Below are positions 47,586-57,409 of a stretch of DNA of 64,000 nucleotides, one piece after another. The notes under the pieces were generated by a model. It was given only the letters and a program-made list of their open reading frames with translations. It made no database searches and was not told the origin of the DNA. Location of the stretch: NCBI GenBank assembly GCA_036924285.1, contig JAYKYS010000007.1:4030001-4094000 (forward strand), given 5' to 3'. Origin of the DNA: Asterella californica (lineage: Eukaryota; Streptophyta; Marchantiopsida; Marchantiales; Aytoniaceae). Numbering within the stretch: position 1 is the first letter of the stretch; every line of letters starts with the position of its first letter. A program made the translations under genes and the position numbers.

Positions 47586-48350
47586 AGCGTATTGGGAATA
47601 TACGAGGTTTGAGGATCCATGCAGTGAGGACGAGCGGAAGGAGTTCGATTTGTGTAATCATCGGTGCAGATCTGATGAGCACGAGCCTCCCAGCGGTTTC
47701 CCTGTCACAGCGACAACTGCAGCACAGTATGCATCATACTGCACAGAGCCGCTGTGGCATGATTCTGTCGCCAAAGGTGACACCAGGTTCGGGAATGGAT
47801 ACATAACTGACGAAGGGCACCATTTTTCTTGTGATCATTCCAAGAACGGGTCTTCGAACCTTATTTCATAGACCGGTCCGGGTCTATGCTGTGGACGGAT
47901 ATCCAACCAAGCATGACGAAATTTTGGAGGAACAGACTACGCTGTGTATACGAAGCCATCACTAGATTCATCCGCATCCGTCTCGCCACTATGCAGGAGG
48001 ATGTTGTATCTGCCGTTGAACGTCGTTTTGTTCAACGGCAGTGCGCAGACTGTGGTAGATCTGGAGGCTCTCAAGGAAAGCGTAGTAGATAAGCTTCTGA
48101 TACACAGTGCTGATGGCGGCACGACTTACTCTAGCGGTCTTCTTGAAGCTGAGAAGATCCTGAAGTGCACAGCACAGAGTGGTGTCTTAGCCTCCAAATG
48201 CCCTATCATAATTTTCTTGAGTGACGGTGGAAATAATGGAGGAAGTGATCCACTGGGGCACATTCATGACTTGAAAGCTCTAGATCCTCGACTCAAAGTC
48301 CACACCATCATGTTCGGGTCGGAGACGTGTCACAAGATCCTTCAGGTTGA
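47586..48350 (+). CDS. GTPase/VWA gene: VWA domain, truncated
   Basis: After the shift at about 47,585 the text AYWEYTRFEDPCSEDERKEF leads into a last Cys/His block (CNHRCRSDEHEPP; TEPLWHD; HHFSCDHS). A further shift near 47,860 opens the MIDAS motif DRSGSM at 47,871-47,888. After a third shift near 48,015 come LFNGSAQTVVDLE, the MIDAS threonine in GGTTYSSGL (near 48,116-48,142) and IIFLSDGGNNGG (48,208-48,243). All three metal-ion motif parts of a VWA domain (DxSxS, T, D) are present, so the ancestor bound a metal-dependent ligand. The domain stops at about FGSETCHKILQ (48,344), where repeat DNA begins. Confidence 0.7.
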
Positions 48351-48354
48351 GTGT

Positions 48355-49056
48355 CCGAGCTGCGCAAAAGACCGCTTTTGTAACTACAAGGAGTCTTCCG
48401 AAGACTCCAGAAGACGAAGGTTGGATGGACATTCCTATTATAACGCGAGGAAGCGCAGTGAAGATAATCGCTTCTGCCGTAGGAAGGGATCTTCCACCTC
48501 GGAAGATGAGAAGAGTAGTGTCTTCTCATGCGCAGAAGCAAAAGACCACAGTGGTGGAAGAGGCATCCTTGCCTCTGGAAAACAAGGAAGACACTTCCGA
48601 TCGGATTATGGAGATGAACCTGTCTTTTGTGAGAAGAAGGTTGGAGGAGTTCAGCGCCTTCTTCCATTCGGAGATCCAGCCAGCTATGGAGTTGATAGAG
48701 AAGCGCGCGATAGCTCAGGAGAAGCCACTGCGACTAGATTCGGTCTGCGCACCCTGATGCAGCAGGAAGAAGTCCAGAAGAAGGTAGAAGCGCTGGAAGC
48801 TAACCTCCGCACCACGGAGAAACTTGCGGCGAAGTACAAGACGGAAGCAGCTACTTCTGCCAAGGAGTCAGCACAGCTAAGGAAGAGCAACCAAGAGTTG
48901 CAGGCAAGTCTACAGCAGTGTGACCAGGAGGTTATGCGGGTCAGAGGTAAGATCACCACCCTCGCAGAGGAGAAGACAACGTGGAAGACACTGCAGGAAG
49001 CCGTAGAAGCACAGGCTGCAGCAGAGAAGACGTAGCGAGAAGCAGCAGAAGATCGC
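48355..49056 (+). pseudogene. coiled-coil repeat gene, copy 2 (interrupted by E1)
   Basis: DNA and protein match 6,903-7,605: TRSLPKTPEDE, AVGRDLPPRK, RRLEEFSAFF, SEIQPAMELIEKR, then QQEE and a long coiled coil with LRKSNQELQASLQQ. The upstream part is in the frame of 48,347-48,757 and the downstream part in the frame of 47,944-49,035. One missing base near 48,735, compared with copy 1, explains the switch. The left edge abuts the VWA domain and the right edge is cut by the LTR of E1 at 49,057, so the rest should lie beyond the nested retroelements. Confidence 0.65.
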
Positions 49057-51431
49057 GCTATCGTATAACGTGTTTTTCTATCTAGGAATACACTGGGTAT
49101 ATGGCTGTGCAGAGGTATGTGGATTGACAAGGTCGGATCTAGATCTAGATATTTCCACTCAAATGTTTCACTATCTACTCTTCTAGCTCGAGTGACCTTG
49201 TATCCGCTCGGCTCAAGTTTAAAGCTTGCTATGATCCAAGGTTACGTATAAGTTGCATAAACTTGTGTTACAAACAGATCTTTTGTACTCTAACCAAAAA
49301 TACTCAGCTCTGTACTATCTAATTGAAGTTATTCCTCTATATCACTGAAAGCATGACTTCTGAATAGCTCCCCAGCGACGCTAACTATCACAACTTCGTA
49401 GTACAACCAAAAGATGCTATAAGATCACTCAATCAACTTGATAGAATAGCGATACAACTTGCTGTACACCCTGGTCTACCAAGCATTCTAGCAAGGTAAA
49501 GCATGCATGCTTCAAGGCACTACTCAGATCTCAACATAGCACCAACGGCGGTAGTACCTGACAGCTCAAAAATCCAAACATCGGCTTATGACTCATCGTG
49601 ACTCCGTTCTCCTCATCACCAAGAGCTGAAATCAGCCCCACACCCTCCAATATCGAGTTGTATGCAGACATGGCAGTTTCAGCAACAAACCCCTCTCCAA
49701 ATTGTTCGAAAATGATCAAAATGACAATAGATGATACCGAAAAAACCGAAACTGCTAATAACATAATTATCTTTGAACTTTGAGACCTCAGTCCTCTCAA
49801 ACCAGTCGACCAATGATGATCAAACGTCACAGGAAGCTTGATTGGACCCTTCAATCCTACCCTGAACAATTTTCAGGTCGAAATCCTAAACCAATTCTCA
49901 GATATGGATCAAATCGTAATCTATGCTAACTTAAGAGCTTTACAGACCCAGGTACATTTGATCCAAGATTCTGAACAAACTACTTGACCATTTGAGGTGA
50001 AACGTCCCAAGTATCTTACTGATAAGACATGCTTCAATCCTGGAAAGTTTCACTCAGAAATTTGACTCAGAACTTAAGCAATAGCAAACTATCCATGACT
50101 ATCACAGTTCGTTGTTTCCGTCTTATCACGTCTGCACTTCTCAACTTCAATCGGTCGGTTCAGAATCCAAATCGATCAAGAACTTGATGAAATTGATATC
50201 AAAACGACCAGCACGTCGTCAACTCCCCAACCCAACAGACAGCTCCTTAAAACTCCTCGCGAGTCTCTCGAAATAACTAGAAATGTAGCGGTAGGTACGA
50301 ATTGCACCTCCCTCCACTCAATCGATCATAACGCGGTCATCCTTTCATCAAATCGACCGATTAGTCAGTCCAGATTGTAGTCCCGGTCGAGAGCTCTCCA
50401 ACCATACCCTTCGTTTTGTGAATGGACCTCCGAAGCTTCCAAAAACCACAGAAACGTCGCGAGGATCTGGTCCAAAAGTGGACCAATAAGAGCAAAAAGA
50501 TCTTTACTTTTGTCTTTTCTCCACTCAACTTTTTCCCCTAGAACGAATTTTTACTGCCAAGGAGAGACAAGACATCAACAAGACTCTAAGACCTCAAAAA
50601 AAATCTTTCAGATATGTCGATGGATTCTTTGCGGTCCGTAACTACACATAAGCGCTCAACTAGAATGGAACGATTGAGTCGCAGACTAATACAACGTCAA
50701 TATTACAACCTGGAAACGTTCTACAATAAAAGGTACGACAAGGAAACGATGAAGCTATCACTCGATTGTAATATTCTTGTCCGAAGTTTCTCACGATCCA
50801 AGCCCCATGATTGATCTTCGATCTGCAATGACACCGGACATCGACCCAAAGGTTGAAAGGAACGTTCGATGGATAGTTGAGATCCATTGTTCCTCACAAC
50901 AAAATGTACACCGTCATCTCCCAAGTCTCTCCGTATGTTACGATCGGAAGGATCACCGGAAGCTGTAACTTCATCACTCTTCTCATGAATTCATCGCCAA
51001 AGTATGCAACTAACCACTGTCGGAAATGATCGCGGTGGATGCAATGAAGTTTGATGTGAAACGGATTCGGGAAAGAAAGATCCGGAGCCGGTAACAAACC
51101 TCCGTCCATAACCACCACTCCTGCAGTTCTTCACTCCTCCATGCAGACCACCGAGAACCCTCACGAATCACCCGCTGAGAGAGAATGTCGTATGAACCTT
51201 CGACTCATCATTTTATACACAAATACAGCGACAAGGACCACTGAAGTGAACACGCACAGATCGATGACTTGGCACGTTACTCTACCGTGCAATCACTTAA
51301 ACAGATAATCACAAACGTGGCACTCATCACACCGTTCGGCGAGTTACGCGATACGGTTCACGAAACATAGAAAAGAAACACAACATAGATTACACAAGAA
51401 TTTCACACAGGAGCCGAACCACAACACGACA
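49057..51431 (-). repeat. E1 3' LTR (complete)
   Basis: The LTR is about 2,375 bp. It starts, in element orientation, with TGTCGTG directly after a purine run (minus-strand AGAAGGGGTGGA at 51,443-51,432) that serves as polypurine tract. The other edge, at 49,057, ends in ...CGATAGC instead of the usual ...CA; I place it where similarity to the other LTR begins. The flank on that side is the coiled-coil repeat. Frames inside the LTR are chance ORFs. Confidence 0.85.
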
Positions 51432-51494
51432 TCCACCCCTTCTAAACCTGTGCATCCTCTAGTATGCGCCAACACTCACAAGTTGTGATCGGCA

Positions 51495-51830
51495 TCACAC
51501 TATATCTTCGTCTTCTTCACTGATGTTGTCTTTAGCAATATCTTCGTCATCCAAATTTTCTCTGTCATCATCCAAGATATCAAACTCTGCTCCGATTTCC
51601 TCCATGCTTATCCCTTCATCTCGCTTCTTGAAGAGTTTCACACGCTTGCCTGCAATGAGAACTTTAAGCTCTACTCCATCAAGCTCTCTTAGTGAATATG
51701 TGGCATTGTCATGCACGACAAGAATCACATACGGGCCAAACCATCGCTTAGAGAATTTTCTAAGCGCACTGTGTTGGTTGTCCAAGCTACTATTGTAGAC
51801 CAACACCCAATCTCCTCTTTAATCTCCTTC
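51495..51830 (-). CDS. E1 integrase C-terminal GPY/F module
   Basis: The frame contains SKRWFGPYVILVV and ATYSLRELDG, the GPY/F signature of Ty3/gypsy integrases, which helps integrase multimerise. It then has VAGKRVKLF-type text (IAGKRVKLFKKR) and an acidic tail. No chromodomain follows. It is out of frame with the integrase core because one base is missing near 51,827. Confidence 0.75.
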
Positions 51831-53014
51831 GATCTTAATCGATGACGCTTATCAAATCTGTCCTTGTTTCTCAAGCGCGCCTCTTTCAGCTTCTCCAATG
51901 CGATCTCTACATCTTTAGGTCTCCTCTCTAGTTGACGAACTGTGACAGCAAGAAGATCTTCTGTAGACATACCATCCTCCCAAGGTAGAACACTCCAAGT
52001 GGGTATGTGCTCCTCAATGGGCATGATAGGTTTTTGCCCTTGCATCAACTCCGTCGGCATATATCCCGTAACTGAACTATGAGTCGGACGATCAGCCCAT
52101 AATGCAAACGGAAGAAATCTTGGTCATTCTCTTGCCTTCCCTTTGCAAGCTTTCACAATAGCTTTCACAATAAGAGGATGACCACGTTCACTCTTCGCAT
52201 TACCCTCCAGATTGTAGGCTGTGGTGAGAGCTAACTTCACACCACATCTCTTGAAGAACGCTTTAGCCTCATCATTGCTCAGCTCTCCTCACTCAGCCGT
52301 GATCTTTCTCACACAACCATATCTACAAATCACATCTTCCAACAAGAATGTACAGACTCCCTCTGTGGATTTTGTCCGTAAGGCTCGCCCTTCCACTTGG
52401 TTGGACAAATCCTCACGTGCCAAAACTAAGCATCGCATCTGCCATATACCAACTGGCATAATAACAAGATCTACTACCCACTTATAATGCATTGCAAGTG
52501 GATAAGTAGGATGTAACCCATCTCGATGCCGAATTCCTGAATACTCTTGACAAGTTTGGCATGTCTCCACAAATTGAACTACATCTCTGTACATGTTATG
52601 CCACCAATATCTCTCCTTCAGCTTTGTAAAGGTGGCATAAATACCTCTATGTCCTGCCCACAAGCTCTCATGAAACTCCTGCATGAGTAATTTCTGCATG
52701 TCATCCTTGCACACAACCCTTTGTGGCATCTTACCACCTTGCTTAGCATGTTTCCACAAATAACCACCTTGTAGCAAGTAGTTATAAGCCTTCTTCCTGA
52801 TTTGTTTAAAGTGGGCATTACTCCATCCTGGCTGTCTAGTCAACAGGCTTAGATAGCGTCCTATGTCTATCCATTCTCCTTCATATAGCTCTTCCATGAA
52901 CGGTTTCGAATGCTCACTCTCACCTCCTTGAGCTCTACAGAAAACAATAGTACCAACGTCTTCTGTATCTTCTATCATCTCCTCCTCATCCTCATAGCTC
53001 GCACGAGATAACAT
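51831..53014 (-). pseudogene. E1 integrase core (broken)
   Basis: The zinc-binding head has EFHESLWAGHRG and CQTCQ (HHCC type), followed by KLKERYWWHNMYRD. The core shows WVVDLVIMP for the first Asp. The second catalytic position reads TAE followed by a stop, where E2 has TDRGEL. The third acidic residue lies in GNAKSERGH. In-frame stops at about 52,290 (CGA to TGA) and 52,128 (TGG to TGA) interrupt an otherwise continuous frame. It would have joined element DNA to the host chromosome; it is dead here. Confidence 0.75.
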
Positions 53015-53467
53015 ATCAGCTACTGGATTGTTCTTCCTCGCTATGTGTCAGAACTCAAGATTTAAGGACTTGATGTAAGCAATCCAGCGTAACATAGCAA
53101 TGTCAGGAGTGTTACAGTTTGTAATCATCCCTAATAGTGGTAAACAATCTGTTTCTATTATTACTGGCGCTCCAATCAAATAGTCCTTTTTAGCTTTCAT
53201 AGTTGTAACTACTCCTCATAACTCTCTCTTCACTTGAGGATAGTTTCTAAGTCGCTCACTCAACACCTTTGCTCCAAATTTGACTGCAAACCGATTCTCT
53301 TCATCATCATCCTGTCTTACTGCCCATCCAATGGCTATCGGACTAGTATCAACAGTAAGTATCACTGGTTTGCTATCCTCATAGCTCACACAACGAAGTA
53401 CAAGTGGAGAAGATAACAACTGCTTCAATCTCTGAATCGCCTCAGTAATGTCTCTCTTCCCATGCAA
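53015..53467 (-). pseudogene. E1 RNase H (broken)
   Basis: The text VILTVDTSPIAIGWAV gives the first catalytic Asp region, VKREL the following helix, then IIETDCLPLL and MLRWIAYI after a stop (TGA in place of the usual Trp codon near 53,213). A second stop sits in LEF*HIARKNNPVAD (CGA to TGA, about 53,048). It normally degrades the RNA of the RNA-DNA hybrid. It is shifted by one frame relative to the reverse transcriptase. Confidence 0.7.
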
Positions 53468-54823
53468 ACCTCTTGTGCTTTCTCAACAGATCATAAAGAG
53501 GATCAGCCACATGTGCAAAATGTGAAATCCACACATGATAGAAGACACAAGCTCCAAGAAACCTTCTCACCTCTGTTGTTGAACCACAAGTATCCTTCAT
53601 CCGTTGTATGACATCCACTTTACCAGGATCAAGTTTACGTCCAAACCATCCACATAGGTGCCCCACAATCACAACCTCTCGCACTCCAAATGAAGACTTA
53701 GCACTTGATAGTGTCAAGTGCGCCTCTTCAAGTCGTGATAAGATTTTATCACAATCTGAAATATGATCAACAACAAAGTTTCTACACTCCTTCTGATCCA
53801 TTGTCTCATCTTTCTCCTCCTCAACGCATCCCTTAATTGGAATGTCATCCAAGAAAGGCATGGTCTTCTTAGGAATGAACTCACGGAGAACCTTGTTCAT
53901 CCCGTTCATCATGTGCGCTACCGAGTTTGTTGCTCCTTGTGGTAACGTGCACATTCTGACTAACCTTAACGGTGTCCTCATGGTGGTGATATCTCTACTC
54001 TGTTCAGCAAGTTGAAATTGATTGTATCCAGAGTAAAGATCTCCTATAGAGTAAATAGCCCTCCCAGCAAACGCTTCAGCAAACTCTCCGACGATAAGTC
54101 CTATGCATGTATTTCTGATGATCACTTGGTTCACATGTTGCATATCTTGGATGAATCGTAATGCACCACTCTTCTTTGGTACTATAAACCAACGACTAGA
54201 GTATGGTGCAAACGATGGTTCCAAGATCTTCATCTGCATCTTCTCCTTCAAGAGCTCTGTGAGTTTTGGTAGATGCGCTCTAGGCTCAAGTCCCAAGGAG
54301 CATGTGGAACTGTGAATATGATCATTAGCGCCACAATGCTAGGATCTACACATCCGATTTCTGAGGCTTCTAAAGCAAAAGCTTTCTCGTGCCTAGTTAA
54401 CATCTCCCTAAACCTATTCTCCTCCACAGGCAAAAGAAAATCTACAGAACCAACCTTCAACTCCTTGAGCGTAGCTTCAGTGAACTTGTGACCGACCCGG
54501 CTAAGATCTCTCAAGCTTTTCTCCTTCGAAGATTGTTGGACTCGCTGGTTAGAATCACTAGGTAATGGCTGAGCAACAGGTTTTACCTTCTTGTCTACCG
54601 TTTTGTACCTAGTATCAACTCTAACTTCATGATCTACGAATGACTCTATAGTTGTATAGAGCTCCCTAGAGTGCACTTCCACCACGTGATCCTCGTCTTC
54701 TTGCTCATCCATAGCAAGCTCATCGATGAAATCTCCCAATCCTAACTCCAAATAAACACCTTCTATCTTATCATCCTCTTCAAGCACACCAACTCTCTTT
54801 AGGTCTTTTTCAAATTTCCCCAC
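53442..54823 (-). pseudogene. E1 reverse transcriptase with upstream spacer
   Basis: The spacer frame 54,823-54,290 ends with FREMLTRHEKAFAL, typical of the segment before gypsy reverse transcriptases. After a frame change near 54,290, frame 54,296-53,442 has FIVPKKSGALRFIQDMQHVN, a finger-palm segment with DLYSGYNQF, LPQGATNSVAH and the catalytic box PFLDDIPIKG (FLDD in place of YxDD). The connection region GKVDVIQRMKDT...EVRRFLGACVFYHVWI follows. This would be the polymerase that copies element RNA. Confidence 0.8.
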
Positions 54824-55067
54824 AACCTTCTACTCCCACTTCTGCAAGTCAGCAAATCGTGTATGTGTAGCAAATCCACTCTCAAAAAATCTCACAACTC
54901 TTGTACAAAAAACACTTTCTTTCTCTAGCGAGAGTTCCTTCTCTAGTGTACCACTATGTCCTCGCTCTATAGTAGTACTTGTCAAAAATCCTTGAACTCC
55001 TCCGTGACCTTAGGCAAGGAGCCACCCCTCAGATAATCTCTATTCCGCTCGTGGTTTGCTGATACAG

Positions 55068-56015
55068 TTAGAAATTATACCGCTCTCTTGCCATCCTGAC
55101 TTCTGATCCGCGCATAAGCAGATCCATCATCCAAACCTTGGTCTCCATCCTCACAGCTGTAATGTAAGGTTGACCGAGTATCACCGAGTATGATGTACTA
55201 TCTTGAACAAAGAAGTTTTGTTCAATAGTTACATCTCCAACCTTCACTTTCACATCAGGACAAGCTCCATAGAGTTCTCCTCGTGTGTTGTTCGCTGTTC
55301 TAATCATCCAACCATGATCTATATCAACAGGCCATCCACCTTGCTTGTAGATATCCTTAGAGACAATATTGATCTCTGATCCATGATCAATGAGAGCAAC
55401 CACCGGATCTGCCATCTCTCCTACTTTCACTAAGGCTTCGATAGTAGCTCTAGCCCAATGTCCTTTAGTGTAATGACTAGAGACCTTGTCATTGCTATCA
55501 TCCTCAAACCGAACCTTGCGGTTGATGCAGCATTGAGCTAGTTCTAACTCTTCCTTTTTTGATATCCTTGTGTCTAATGCATTAGACACAGCGATTTTTC
55601 CTGCCAATTGTCTTTTTCGTTTGATGATGTCAATAATGACATCATGAAACTCCTTCTTGGCAATCCCAAGAACTTCTCGCAAGGTAAACTCGATCTTGGC
55701 ATTGAATACTCTCTCTTCTAGTATTCCTTTCAGATCCGTAGCAGCTTCAATATCAGACTGAAGCTTGTATGAAGGAGATTTATCTTTCTCCTTACCTCTG
55801 CTCTTCTCTGACTTCTCAGGAGTAGAGGATATGACCTCTTCCATAGTCTCTTCTGGTAGAGACATAATCTTCGGTCTGAACGTTTCTCCTCTTGTTTGTC
55901 TCTTGAGAGATGTTCCTTCTTCGCTAGGGCCTGCTTCATCTCGTTTGCGCTTCTCCTCCATGAGAGCCTCATGTTGACTCTTCGTCAAATAAGCATATAC
56001 AGACATTGTATCCAT
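55068..56015 (-). CDS. E1 aspartic protease region
   Basis: The frame is 315 codons. The catalytic strand-turn reads VVALIDHGSEINIVSK, where DHG replaces the usual D(T/S)G. A flap-like region and the second conserved block SVILGQPYI follow in the normal order. The N-terminal half is charged and Lys/Glu-rich. The enzyme would process the Gag-Pol polyprotein. Whether DHG is active is unknown; by memory I have seen it in other gypsy elements. The join to gag needs a frame change near 56,050. Confidence 0.7.
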   Translation of the reverse strand: MDTMSVYAYLTKSQHEALMEEKRKRDEAGPSEEGTSLKRQTRGETFRPKIMSLPEETMEEVISSTPEKSEKSRGKEKDKSPSYKLQSDIEAATDLKGILEERVFNAKIEFTLREVLGIAKKEFHDVIIDIIKRKRQLAGKIAVSNALDTRISKKEELELAQCCINRKVRFEDDSNDKVSSHYTKGHWARATIEALVKVGEMADPVVALIDHGSEINIVSKDIYKQGGWPVDIDHGWMIRTANNTRGELYGACPDVKVKVGDVTIEQNFFVQDSTSYSVILGQPYITAVRMETKVWMMDLLMRGSEVRMARERYNF

Positions 56016-56244
56016 GGGATGATCTCATCCAATAGCACCCTTGATTGCCGTGGCTGTTTCTGAGCAACTCCTCCCTTGTCATTTTTCCCCTTTTGTTCGT
56101 GCTTACGGCGTGACTCCACATATCAAGAGTATCTCCATGCTTCTTAGAACCACTTCTTTCTCGTACTACCTCAACTCCATAAGTAGCAGCTTCTACTGAC
56201 GTAGTAGCATGCTGAGATAGATACTCCTCCAGTACTTTATTCAT

Positions 56245-57354
56245 TCATCCTTTTCCGAAGTTGGTTCTAAGAATCTCTCCATTATCTTTCAAAGCAATCT
56301 TTTTTTCCTTCCAATAGACTACTCCATCTCGTAGAGTTTTGGCAAAATCACCACACTCTCTTCGAGCATGATCAGAACTATCACACCAAATGCATCTCTG
56401 TACATAATCTTGCTTAGGAGCAAGTCTGGTATCATGTGCTCCTCCTTTCTCTTCCAACCTTGCTAACTTGATCTGCAAGTCCCTCATCCCTTTTACCAAC
56501 TCTTCCATAGCATCTCTTTGCGGTGCAACTTTCGAGACAAGAATAGTAGGAAGTGGAACTTGAGATACATGCACAATAGGTGCTTGCACATTGGGTACCA
56601 CTGGTTGCCTACGAGGTACTATGATCGGCGGTGGTCTCTCTTCTTGTCTTACCACCACCTTCCCTCTCCGGTACTCTCGTTTGGCAAGTACACTCACTAC
56701 TTCAAAGACTTTTCTCCAATCAGTTGTGAGTCCATTATCTTCCATCTTATCTTCTAAAAGCAGCTCCAACTGCCTTTGTAATTCATTGTTGGCTGCTTGC
56801 AGAAACAACTCCACCTTGTCGTTCTCTAATGTGAGCTTCTCCATCCGAGTCAACTGAAGAAATTGTCTCTTAAACTCCCGAAATAGCTCTGTGGCAACAA
56901 GCCCTTTGTTGGGTTTGTTTACCCACTCCATGAATGACTTCTTAGTCACTCGGTCTGCATCCTCTAAAGAATACTCTTCTTTGAGCTGAAGAGTAAATCC
57001 TTCCCATGTAACACCAGGAGATCGGATGATGTCCTTCACATGCTCTCGTAGCTCAGGTACGACAGCAAGCTCAAATGTACTCACCATCTCTCTTTCTGGC
57101 ACCTTACTCAACTCCATCTCTCGAGAATAGTACTTTAGGTATTTGGATATGTTCTTCCCCTCAAACTGATCTAGCAACCCCACAACAGATTGCAAGGCTT
57201 TAGTAGCCATCCGTTCAGTGGCTTACTGTTGTTGCATTACCAACGCGAATGCCTCAAGCAATCGCATATCAGACCGTGAAAGCTTGGTCACCTTTGGAGC
57301 CTCTCCAGATGTAGAAGACTCATCTATGTAATGACCTAACCCTTCAACGTCCAT
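56245..57354 (-). CDS. E1 gag (capsid and zinc knuckle)
   Basis: The start codon at 57,354 has a strong context (GCCACCATGG). One stop near 57,225 (TAA where a Gln codon is likely) separates the first ~43 codons from the long frame 57,210-56,245. The long frame has the gypsy capsid pattern (LDQFEGKNISKYLKYYSREM; LKEEYSLED; FLQLTRMEKLTLEN) and ends with a CCHC knuckle, CIWCDSSDHARREC, for RNA binding. It forms the virus-like particle in which reverse transcription takes place. Confidence 0.8.
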
Positions 57355-57393
57355 GGTGGCAAAACCACGCACGTACCTCTCACCCCAGACTTT

Positions 57394-57409
57394 CACGTCG
57401 AGTTCACCA
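57394..57409 (-). other. E1 primer-binding site candidate
   Basis: Directly inside the 5' LTR the minus strand reads TGGTGAACTCGACGTG. TGG next to the LTR is what a tRNA 3' CCA end would pair with. I cannot match it to a particular tRNA; it is not the common initiator-Met type. Confidence 0.45.

Larger units (their letters stand above)
41180..48350 (+). pseudogene. VLIG/URGCP-like GTPase with Cys-rich and VWA domains (whole locus)
   Basis: One gene can be followed for 7.2 kb: N-terminal region, propeller-like region, GTPase domain, a clean phase-0 intron (45,366-45,640), a Cys/His-rich region and a VWA domain. The reading frame changes by one base at about 41,955, 42,915 (in an A6 run), 44,460, 47,585, 47,860 and 48,015, although the protein text on both sides stays coherent and the motifs are intact. 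The C-terminal end is missing: at about 48,350 the VWA domain runs into the coiled-coil repeat. By family knowledge, VLIG-type GTPases are large GTPases, interferon-induced in vertebrates; relatives fused to VWA are, as I recall, present in mosses and other lower eukaryotes. The many single-base shifts mean either a young pseudogene or consensus errors in the assembly. The true start is uncertain: the ATG at 41,180 opens the frame, but an upstream exon may exist. Confidence 0.75.

Noticed and set aside
48684..49130. Minus-strand frame across the repeat and E1 LTR
   Set aside because: It is the antisense of the coiled-coil repeat plus the LTR edge; the shared start with 57,223-57,483 comes from the LTR, not from a gene.
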